A DNA stretch of 5,292 nucleotides from Paludibacter sp. (GTDB lineage Bacteria; Bacteroidota; Bacteroidia; Bacteroidales; Paludibacteraceae), in contig JANJXE010000372.1 of NCBI GenBank assembly GCA_024709185.1, forward strand, positions 1 through 5,292, given 5' to 3'. Below the pieces are notes generated by a model. The model ran no database searches. It worked only from the letters and a program-made list of their open reading frames with translations, and was not told the DNA's origin. This document shows, piece after piece, positions 1 to 5,292 of this stretch. The position numbers and the translations under genes are program-made. Every line of letters starts with the position of its first letter. Within the stretch, counting starts at the first letter, position 1.

Positions 1-1
1 T

Positions 2-349
2 GCAAAAGTGGGTGTTAATTATTTATTGAGTTTAAAAAATAAACCAGATGCTATCTTTGCTGTCAACGATCCTATTGCTATTGGTGCCATGATGGAATTA
101 AAGCGACGTGGATTAAGAGTTCCGGAAGATGTGGCTGTGGCTGGTTTTTCCGAAACGCCAATAGGACGTATTCTGGATATTAGCAGTGTTTCTCAGCCAA
201 CCAAGGAAATGGGTCGCGCTGCAGCAGAATTACTTCTAAAAAAGATAAACAATCCGGAAGCCCCGGTTGAAGTTAAAATTTTTGATGCCCCCCTGCATAT
301 TCGTTCTTCTTCGTTACCGGAACATAAAAGAACGAAACCTGTATCTTAG
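2..349 (+). CDS. LacI/GalR-family transcriptional regulator, C-terminal part (5' end outside window)
   Basis: This is the C-terminal 115 residues of a LacI-type repressor/activator; the reading frame is open to the left edge, so the GTG at 8 is very unlikely to be the true start. What is seen is the end of the periplasmic-binding-protein-like effector domain: the stretch DAIFAVNDPIAIGAMMELKR, then GLRVPEDVAVAGFSETP, then SQPTKEMGRAAAELLLKKI. These match the family pattern of an ND...A.GA segment, a G.RVPED..V.GF strand and a Q....MG..A...L helix. Family members are about 330-350 residues, so the HTH and hinge lie upstream and their DNA specificity cannot be read here. Where most members have LTTV before the Q-P, this one has SSVS. 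The gene ends 26 bp before a perfect LacI-type palindrome, which makes it the obvious candidate for the protein that binds both operators in the window (inference). The effector is probably a sugar or sugar acid, identity unknown. Confidence 0.93.
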   Translation, partial: AKVGVNYLLSLKNKPDAIFAVNDPIAIGAMMELKRRGLRVPEDVAVAGFSETPIGRILDISSVSQPTKEMGRAAAELLLKKINNPEAPVEVKIFDAPLHIRSSSLPEHKRTKPVS

Positions 350-375
350 TTGCTCATCCTCTTCTTATTTCTTTC

Positions 376-389
376 TGTAAACGTTTACA
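376..389. promoter_or_regulatory. LacI-type operator 1, perfect palindrome TGTAAACGTTTACA
   Basis: This is a 14-bp perfect palindrome with a central CG, the typical form of LacI/GalR-family operators, in which hinge helices insert at the central CpG step. It lies between the regulator gene and the exported esterase-like gene. Thirteen of its 14 bases recur upstream of the symporter gene. Its central C (382) is 50 nt before the first base of the TAnnTTTG box at 432. A site this far upstream of the core promoter would suit activation, or repression by looping, better than simple blocking of the promoter. That it is bound by the adjacent LacI protein is inference. Confidence 0.82.
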
Positions 390-405
390 CTAAAAGTCAG
401 CGAAA

Positions 406-439
406 TTGGCATAATTCGCCCGGTTCGTATGTACATTTG
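406..439 (+). promoter_or_regulatory. Candidate Bacteroidota promoter for the exported esterase-like gene
   Basis: TACATTTG at 432-439 is a perfect match to the Bacteroidota -7 consensus TAnnTTTG. The best upstream partner is TTG at 406-408, but the spacer is 23 nt against the usual 19-21, so the -33 element is weak or absent. Transcription would start near 445, giving a leader of about 40 nt before the ATG at 485. A weak -33 fits a promoter that needs help from a bound regulator (inference). No other TAnnTTTG box was noticed between 350 and 484. Confidence 0.55.
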
Positions 440-443
440 TACA
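430..443. repeat. Inverted repeat TGTACA-TT-TGTACA overlapping the -7 box
   Basis: Two copies of the hexamer TGTACA, itself a palindrome, flank a TT dinucleotide. The 14-bp dyad covers the whole TACATTTG promoter box. Such a site could be bound by a second dimeric regulator that blocks the promoter. No equivalent dyad is present at the symporter promoter. It may also be chance, since the promoter consensus supplies half of the sequence. Confidence 0.45.
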
Positions 444-476
444 CTACACTTGATACGTCTTTCAACCTTTTTTACA

Positions 477-488
477 ATGCCGTCATGA
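477..488 (+). other. Possible three-codon minicistron (M-P-S-stop) overlapping the next start
   Basis: An ATG at 477 opens ATG CCG TCA TGA, whose stop overlaps the start of the exported-protein gene in the ATGA arrangement (485-488). Both ATGs lie in the predicted leader. If the first ATG is used, ribosomes would terminate exactly on the main start and could reinitiate there. There is no Shine-Dalgarno at either ATG. Chance occurrence is quite possible. Confidence 0.2.
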
Positions 489-3178
489 AAACAATCCTCT
501 TTTTATGTTTTAGCCTCTGGTTCCCGTTAACCACCGCGTTGGCTGTTTCAGCAGTACCAAAAGATACGGTAAATGTCTTCTTTTCGACATACCTTGATAT
601 GAACACCAAAACGACGGATTATTCGGCGAATACGTCTATCCGTATTGCCTCTAAAACTAATTTTTTTCGCTATGGAATTGTGGGCTTTGATTTGAAAGAG
701 GCCGGATATTTCCGCGATAAGATCGAACTTGGTTTTCAGGTGTATGAAGCAGCATCCGATGATTATTTTAAAACCGGGACCGGCGACTTTCCGGTTGCGG
801 TATATGCCCTGAAACGCAAGCCAACACTTCCAACCAACTACAATATTTTCTTTAATTTGCCGACAGATAATCCACGGGGAGATGGATTTATCCTGGAAGG
901 CACATTCCCTAAAGTTCTTTCTGCTAACGATGGTGAAAAGCTCGGAACCATACTGGTGAAAAAAGAAGACAAGAATAAGTTTGTGAAAATTGATGTTACC
1001 GATCTTGTCAACAGAAATATCTATGAATCAGATAGTTTGTTTTTCTTTTTAACTTCTGATGCTCTTGAAAACGGAACTGTATCACTCTGGATTCGTTCAC
1101 TTGCCAGTGGTGAAGCAACTGCTCCGAAAATTTTTCTGTATGATGAACAATTTACGACGGTAATGAAAGGTGGTAGTATAGGTTATTATGGTGACACCAA
1201 CAAAAAAGATTCTGTATTTATTTACTTCCCTCCGGCTGCCGTAGCACCTTTCAGCGTAACATATACAGATGGAAACACGCCGGTTACCGTTACGAATATT
1301 ACCGAACGAAAATATGCAGTTGCAGTGTCTCCACCATCGACTGTAACGTATACCCTGACTGCCTCTTCCGATGCAAACGGCCCCATCAATGTTTCTGGTT
1401 CTGCCACATTTAGTGTTGAAATGCCAGGTGCAACTCTGTCTGGAACAGCTACCATCTTTTCAGGCCAATCGACCTCGCTTACAGTAAATTTTAAGGGAGT
1501 GCCTCCTTTCGGATTTACCTACAACAATCATACTGGTACAACTGTTACGGTATCCGGAATAAACTCATCAACCTACTCATTTCAGGTATCGCCCACCAGT
1601 ACTTTTAGCTATTCATTGGTTAGTGCTTCTGATAAAAACAATGCTTCAATTGGTATTTCGGGCACTCCTGTTGTAACTGTGCTTGATATGCCTGCCCCCG
1701 TTTCCTTTGAACCGTTTGAACCGTTTCAGATTGTAACTGACAAAACAACAGCCGCTTTTGTAGGAGGCAAACTTCAGGTTACCGTTGCGGTATCCAGCGG
1801 TGCATATCCGGGTTTTCGCATTTTTGCTCCTGATAAAAAGTGGAATCTGAATAGTTTTGAGCGGGTGGGAATTGAAATTCAAAACCTGGGAACTAATCCG
1901 GTAACTCTTTCCTGTTGGGCAGTGACGAATGGCTGGGGAGGAATTGGAGGTTATGGTATTGATGGATCGAAAGGCGGTACAACTACCATAGCCATTGGTG
2001 CGCAGGCTACTCAAATTCAATACATTTATCTTCATCCAAAATTCAAAGATAACCTCCATAAAATGGTGAATCCCGAAGAAATCAACTATTTTGAGCTCCT
2101 GTTTGCAACCGGTACAACCATAAACAGTAAGATTGAAGTAAAACGGATTTTTGTGGAGAACCCGCTTTTGCCGGCTGATTACGATGAAACTGGGCGGCTG
2201 GTCGTTCCACCCACAGAAGAGATAGCTCCTGCTGCCGGAAAAAGAGTCAAACAGCTATTGTCCGAATACCATGCTACTCAGGTGTTTCATACCCTTTATT
2301 TGCCCACCGACTGGGAGCCAGGGAAAAAGTATCCTGTTATCGTGGAATATGCCCCCAATATATTTTACGACAAAGCTTGTTATTCTACCGGCAAAGTGGA
2401 AGATGTAGTAAACGGATATGGTATTTCAAAAGGAGAGGGATACATTTGGTTGGCATTACCTTTTGTAAGTGCAGATGGTCAGTATAATGAAGTGAACGCC
2501 TGGGGAAATGCAGATTCAACAGCCAATTATGCGATCAGGGCTATACGAATGGTGTGCGAAAATTATGGTGGTGATCCTGCGGGTGTTTTTATTGCCGGAT
2601 TTTCAAGAGGAGCCATTGCAACAGGCTACATCGGTTTAAGAAACGACAAAATTGCCGATATCTGGATTGGTTTCAATGCTTGTCAGCATACCGATGGTGG
2701 TGGATGGAACGGAAGTGAAATTGGTACGAGTACGCGTGTGGCGCGTTTAAAAGGACGACCTGTATTTTTGATAGATAATGACACTTTCCCCTGGGTCACT
2801 ATGGTTCCGGCTACAGGTTCGCCTCTGGAAAAGGAAAATTCAGGCATTGGAGCACATTCAGCAGCCAATTATTTGGATGACAGACCTTCTACTGTTAAGC
2901 TGCGACAATGGTTTGCAGATACCTACATCAACAAGCCCGGTACTTTTAAAGTGTCAGGTATTGTGACCAATCAGGATGGGAAGCCCTTAAGTAATGTGCT
3001 GGTAGAAACAGGAAATACACATTTTGTTAAAACCGATGAACGAGGATATTATGAGTTGAAGGGCTTAATGAGAGGTAACAGAATTATCAGATTTTCTAAT
3101 GAAACATCAACTCATGATAATATCGAAATAAATTTATCAAAAGATACGGTCATCAATTTAGAAGATTTTGATAAATAG
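485..3178 (+). CDS. Exported multidomain alpha/beta hydrolase (esterase-like) with CBM96-like and other carbohydrate-binding-type modules
   Basis: This is an 897-residue exported protein, probably a carbohydrate-active esterase. ATG 485 is chosen because it begins a clear signal peptide (MKT plus a hydrophobic core, likely cleavage after A20 or A23); the frame is open back to 350, but that stretch holds the operator and promoter. Domains in order: residues ~27-221, DNRLRE/CBM96-like beta-sandwich (RYGIVGFDL, KIDVTDLV); ~250-313 and ~314-402, two related Ig-like modules with PPFGFTY/APFSVTY and VSP.ST motifs; ~405-562, a galactose-binding-like module resembling those of agarase-type enzymes; ~575-815, alpha/beta hydrolase; ~820-897, carboxypeptidase-regulatory-like domain. 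In the hydrolase, S707 sits in the GFSRG nucleophile elbow, H791 in GAHSA is the likely catalytic His, and D764 or D766 in FLIDND the likely acid. A conserved-looking HTDGGGW follows at 735-741. There is no lipobox and no evident T9SS sorting domain. Exact substrate unknown; the domain calls are from motif memory, not a search. Confidence 0.85.
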   Translation: MKTILFLCFSLWFPLTTALAVSAVPKDTVNVFFSTYLDMNTKTTDYSANTSIRIASKTNFFRYGIVGFDLKEAGYFRDKIELGFQVYEAASDDYFKTGTGDFPVAVYALKRKPTLPTNYNIFFNLPTDNPRGDGFILEGTFPKVLSANDGEKLGTILVKKEDKNKFVKIDVTDLVNRNIYESDSLFFFLTSDALENGTVSLWIRSLASGEATAPKIFLYDEQFTTVMKGGSIGYYGDTNKKDSVFIYFPPAAVAPFSVTYTDGNTPVTVTNITERKYAVAVSPPSTVTYTLTASSDANGPINVSGSATFSVEMPGATLSGTATIFSGQSTSLTVNFKGVPPFGFTYNNHTGTTVTVSGINSSTYSFQVSPTSTFSYSLVSASDKNNASIGISGTPVVTVLDMPAPVSFEPFEPFQIVTDKTTAAFVGGKLQVTVAVSSGAYPGFRIFAPDKKWNLNSFERVGIEIQNLGTNPVTLSCWAVTNGWGGIGGYGIDGSKGGTTTIAIGAQATQIQYIYLHPKFKDNLHKMVNPEEINYFELLFATGTTINSKIEVKRIFVENPLLPADYDETGRLVVPPTEEIAPAAGKRVKQLLSEYHATQVFHTLYLPTDWEPGKKYPVIVEYAPNIFYDKACYSTGKVEDVVNGYGISKGEGYIWLALPFVSADGQYNEVNAWGNADSTANYAIRAIRMVCENYGGDPAGVFIAGFSRGAIATGYIGLRNDKIADIWIGFNACQHTDGGGWNGSEIGTSTRVARLKGRPVFLIDNDTFPWVTMVPATGSPLEKENSGIGAHSAANYLDDRPSTVKLRQWFADTYINKPGTFKVSGIVTNQDGKPLSNVLVETGNTHFVKTDERGYYELKGLMRGNRIIRFSNETSTHDNIEINLSKDTVINLEDFDK
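3132..3176. repeat. 11-bp perfect inverted repeat at the 3' end of the esterase-like gene
   Basis: ATTTATCAAAA (3132-3142) and TTTTGATAAAT (3166-3176) are exact reverse complements separated by 23 nt. The right arm runs into the stop codon. The stem has only one G-C pair and a long loop, and no T-run follows, so a rho-independent terminator is unlikely. It could slow 3' decay of the upstream mRNA or be incidental in an AT-rich coding end. Confidence 0.35.
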
Positions 3179-3190
3179 TAAACGTTTACA
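3177..3190. promoter_or_regulatory. LacI-type operator 2, AGTAAACGTTTACA
   Basis: This matches operator 1 at 13 of 14 bases and keeps a perfect 12-bp palindrome GTAAACGTTTAC (3178-3189). Its first palindromic base is the G of the TAG stop codon of the esterase-like gene, so the site is placed directly at the gene end. The central C (3183) is 50 nt upstream of the TAnnTTTG box at 3233, the same distance as for operator 1. It probably places the symporter and oxidoreductase genes under the same regulator (inference). Confidence 0.78.
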
Positions 3191-3210
3191 TTAATTTTCA
3201 TATAATCTCG

Positions 3211-3240
3211 TTAATGCTTATTTAATCTTGAATATCTTTG
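3211..3240 (+). promoter_or_regulatory. Candidate Bacteroidota promoter for the symporter-oxidoreductase unit
   Basis: TATCTTTG at 3233-3240 is a perfect TAnnTTTG box. TTA at 3211-3213 lies 19 nt upstream in the -33 position but is a poor match to TTG/TTTG. Transcription would start near 3246, leaving a leader of about 29 nt before ATG 3275. The leader is A/T-rich with no Shine-Dalgarno, as is usual in this phylum. No terminator is evident between the esterase-like gene and this promoter, so readthrough from upstream is also possible. Confidence 0.6.
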
Positions 3241-3274
3241 TCTCACAACATTTATCATAAAAACACATTCTAAT

Positions 3275-4978
3275 ATGCATTACCTCGATTTTGTCTTTAT
3301 TTTCATTTTTACCATATTGGTTTTAATCACCGGTGTAGCTTTTGCAAAAGCCGGCGGAAAGGATATGAAATCTTTCTTTGCTGCAGGTGGAGCAGTCCCC
3401 TGGTGGATGAGCTCGCTGTCACTTTTCATGGGTTTCTTTTCTGCCGGAACCTTTGTGGTGTGGGGATCTATCGCCTATGGCAGTGGGGCTGTAGCCTTGG
3501 GTATTCAATGGACGATGGCCTTGTCGGGCATCATCATCGGATTTGTAATTGCACCGAAATGGAGAAAAGCCAATACACTCACGGTCGCTGAATTTATCAC
3601 GAACCGCTTGGGGCAAAATGTCCAGCGTACATATACTTATATCTTTTTGATTATCTCTCTTTTTACCAGCGGCGCTTTTCTTTATCCGGTGGCAAAGATT
3701 GTAAGTGTAGCAACAGATTTCAATATCTATTACTGTATTTTGATTTTAGGTGCTATCAGTATTATTTATGTTTCTATTGGTGGTTTATGGGCGGTTGTGG
3801 TGACCGATGTGTTACAGTTTGTAATATTGGTAAGTGCTGTTATTATAGTACTCCCATTGGCTTTTAGTCAGGTTGGTGGAGTGACCGAATTTATTGCAAA
3901 TGTTCCCGATGGTTTTTTTAATTTAGTCAATAATGAATATACCATTTGGTTTATAGTTGCTTTTGGTTTTTATAATTTAGTTTTTTTGGGCGGTAATTGG
4001 GCGTATGTGCAACGTTATACCAGTGTAAAAACACCTAAAGATGCCAAAAAAGTGGGTTGGATGTTTGGGGCATTGTATGTAATCAGTCCTGTGTTGTGGA
4101 TGTTGCCACCCATGATTTATCGCGTATACAATCCGGGCCTGGTGGGAATGGAGAGCGAAGGGGCATATCTGTTGATGTGCAAGATTGCCTTACCGGTTGG
4201 CATGTTGGGTATGATGCTGGGTGGTATGGTGTTCGCGACAGCCAGTTCTCTCAATGCCACCCTGAATATTTCTTCGGGGGTATTTACCAATGATATATAC
4301 AAACGTCTCAATCCAGGTAAAACGGATAAGCAGATGATTAAAGTTGCACGCATCTCAACCATTTTGTTTGGTGTGCTGGCGGTGGTTGTTGCGATGCTGA
4401 TACCGGCTATGGGTGGTATTGTAAACGTGGTTATCAGTTTGGGTGCACTAACAGGAGTCCCGCTTTATTTGCCGATTATCTGGACACTTTTCTCAAAACG
4501 TCAGACTGCAAAATCAGTTGTTACCGTCACGGTCTTCAGTTTGCTGGTAAATGCGTTTTTTAAATTCATCACACCTATATTCTTCAGTTTCTCACTCAAC
4601 CGAACAGAGGAAACTATCCTGGGAGTTTCGTTGCCTATCTTGTTGCTGTTGGTTTTCGAACTCTATTTCATCAGCAAGCGGAAAGTCGACCCTAAATATG
4701 CAACATACATTGAACACAAGGAAAAGCAAGCAGTTCTGCAAGTGGCTGATGAAAGTAAGGATGCTGCTGAAACAAAAAATAACTCATACAGCCTGCGTGT
4801 AATTGGTTATGCCATTGCTGCTTCAGGTTTAATTATTGCTTCAATTGGTGTGTATGCGGCAACAGGAAAATATATCATATTACCAATAGCAGGATTACTT
4901 TTAGGGTTAGGGATTTTTATCGTAAATAAGAATAAAAAAAAAATAGATAGTTATGTTGATAGAGCAATTCTCACTTGA
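3275..4978 (+). CDS. Sodium:solute symporter (SSS family)
   Basis: This is a 567-residue inner-membrane transporter of the SSS family, which couples Na+ entry to uptake of sugars, sugar acids, amino acids or similar small solutes. About 14-15 hydrophobic segments can be seen, roughly at 3-23, 42-68, 71-93, 120-143, 150-169, 171-197, 222-240, 263-283, 300-322, 360-380, 383-406, 415-438, 448-466, 508-528 and 532-550. Family hallmarks are [18 protein letters not shown] (165-182) and the [15 protein letters not shown]...ND.Y stretch (321-342), whose serines correspond to the region that forms the second sodium site in this fold. A charged loop (470-503) separates the last two helices from the core. 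ATG 3275 gives a complete first helix. The gene follows operator 2 and overlaps the next gene by 26 bp, suggesting co-transcription and coupled translation. The substrate is not readable; the context suggests a product of glycan breakdown (inference). Confidence 0.93.
   Translation: MHYLDFVFIFIFTILVLITGVAFAKAGGKDMKSFFAAGGAVPWWMSSLSLFMGFFSAGTFVVWGSIAYGSGAVALGIQWTMALSGIIIGFVIAPKWRKANTLTVAEFITNRLGQNVQRTYTYIFLIISLFTSGAFLYPVAKIVSVATDFNIYYCILILGAISIIYVSIGGLWAVVVTDVLQFVILVSAVIIVLPLAFSQVGGVTEFIANVPDGFFNLVNNEYTIWFIVAFGFYNLVFLGGNWAYVQRYTSVKTPKDAKKVGWMFGALYVISPVLWMLPPMIYRVYNPGLVGMESEGAYLLMCKIALPVGMLGMMLGGMVFATASSLNATLNISSGVFTNDIYKRLNPGKTDKQMIKVARISTILFGVLAVVVAMLIPAMGGIVNVVISLGALTGVPLYLPIIWTLFSKRQTAKSVVTVTVFSLLVNAFFKFITPIFFSFSLNRTEETILGVSLPILLLLVFELYFISKRKVDPKYATYIEHKEKQAVLQVADESKDAAETKNNSYSLRVIGYAIAASGLIIASIGVYAATGKYIILPIAGLLLGLGIFIVNKNKKKIDSYVDRAILT
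4934..4943 (+). other. A10 homopolymer near the end of the symporter gene
   Basis: Ten consecutive A residues encode K554-K556 and the first base of I557, starting 19 nt before the next gene's ATG. Gain or loss of one A would lead at once to a stop (TAG at 4948-4950 or TAG at 4944-4946), removing only the last about ten residues. The tract may also serve as the A-rich leader that helps start the downstream gene. It is a plausible slippage or sequencing-error site. Confidence 0.6.
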
Positions 4979-5292
4979 GAGAAAAATAAAACAAACAAAT
5001 ATACAATTCGATTTTGTCGTAGTAGGAGGAGGTATAGCCGGTGTCTGTGCTTCAATTGCTGCTGCAAGAAGAGGTTTTAAGGTAGCATTGATTCAGGATA
5101 GAGCTGTGTTAGGCGGAAATGCGTCCAGCGAAGTCAGGTTGTGGATGCTCGGAGCAACTTCGCACATGGGAAACAACAACCGTTGGGCTCGCGAGGGAGG
5201 CATTGTGGATGAAATTTTAGTTGAAAATACTTTTCGAAATAAAGAGGGGAACCCTGTTTTGTTTGATATGGTGTTAATCGATAAAGTGCTGG
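4953..5292 (+). CDS. FAD-dependent oxidoreductase (FAD_oxidored type), N-terminal part (runs off window)
   Basis: The first 113 codons of a flavoprotein are visible. Residues 21-30 read [10 protein letters not shown], the beta strand and glycine-rich turn of a Rossmann FAD-binding fold, followed by a helix (ASIAAARRG), a second strand (KVALIQD) and [10 protein letters not shown] at 53-62. The LGGN-S-SE motif is characteristic of the PF12831-type FAD_oxidored group as I recall it. GATSHMG and [10 protein letters not shown] follow. Full-length members are usually well over 400 residues. ATG 4953 is the only in-frame ATG before the FAD motif, so the start lies inside the symporter gene and the two overlap by 26 bp in different frames. 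Members of this group are often found near sugar-use genes in Bacteroidota, but few are characterised. A redox step on the imported compound is inferred; its nature is unknown. There is no signal peptide, so it is probably cytoplasmic. Confidence 0.9.
   Translation, partial: MLIEQFSLERKIKQTNIQFDFVVVGGGIAGVCASIAAARRGFKVALIQDRAVLGGNASSEVRLWMLGATSHMGNNNRWAREGGIVDEILVENTFRNKEGNPVLFDMVLIDKVL

Noticed and set aside
8..10. GTG at 8 as the start of a short 113-residue gene.
   Set aside because: The frame is open to the window edge and the sequence begins in the middle of a LacI effector domain, so this is an internal codon of a truncated gene.
468..473. T6 run after the first promoter as part of a terminator.
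   Set aside because: No stable GC-rich stem precedes it, and it lies in the leader of the esterase-like gene.
350..484. In-frame upstream extension of the exported-protein gene from TTG 350 (45 extra codons).
   Set aside because: The stretch contains the operator and promoter, and the extension would bury the signal peptide that starts cleanly at ATG 485.
1706..1726. Tandem 9-bp repeat TTTGAACCG x2 followed by TTT, encoding FEPFEPF.
   Set aside because: It is in frame, only two units, and at a domain junction; probably a small linker duplication without further meaning.
1646..2059. Minus-strand open frames within the esterase-like and symporter genes.
   Set aside because: They lack recognisable motifs and lie wholly opposite well-supported coding sequence; they are shadow frames.
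558..3150. 13-bp direct repeat CAAAAGATACGGT at 558-570 and 3138-3150.
   Set aside because: Both copies encode KDTV in the same reading frame and lie 2.6 kb apart; short coincidence in coding sequence is sufficient.

Overview
The window looks like part of a carbohydrate-use locus from a member of the Bacteroidota. Three things point there. Two intergenic regions carry a perfect TAnnTTTG box, the -7 element of Bacteroidota housekeeping promoters. Starts have A/T-rich leaders and no Shine-Dalgarno. The gene content is a LacI-type regulator, a secreted multidomain protein with Ig-like and carboxypeptidase-regulatory-like modules, a sodium:solute symporter and an FAD_oxidored-type enzyme. Genus cannot be read from the sequence.

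Layout, all on the + strand: (1) 2-349, the last 115 codons of a LacI/GalR-family regulator; (2) 350-484, an intergenic control region with a perfect 14-bp LacI-type operator, a candidate promoter and a second palindrome; (3) 485-3178, an 897-residue exported protein with binding modules, an alpha/beta-hydrolase (esterase-like) domain and a C-terminal regulatory-like beta domain; (4) 3179-3274, a second control region with a near-identical operator that shares one base with the preceding stop codon; (5) 3275-4978, a 567-residue SSS-family symporter; (6) 4953-5292, the start of an FAD-dependent oxidoreductase that overlaps the symporter by 26 bp and runs off the window.

The likely common logic (inference) is that the LacI-type protein controls two transcription units, the esterase-like gene and the symporter-oxidoreductase pair. 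Both have an operator of the same sequence, with its central CG exactly 50 nt upstream of the first base of a TAnnTTTG box. The exported protein would bind and de-esterify or trim a glycan or glycoconjugate outside the cytoplasm, the symporter would import a released small sugar or acid, and the oxidoreductase would act on it inside. The substrate cannot be determined from the window, and no SusC/SusD pair, glycoside hydrolase or lyase is visible.

The most notable points are the matched operator-promoter geometry, the unusual domain architecture of the 897-residue protein, and its hydrolase domain, which appears to belong to a little-characterised alpha/beta-hydrolase group.
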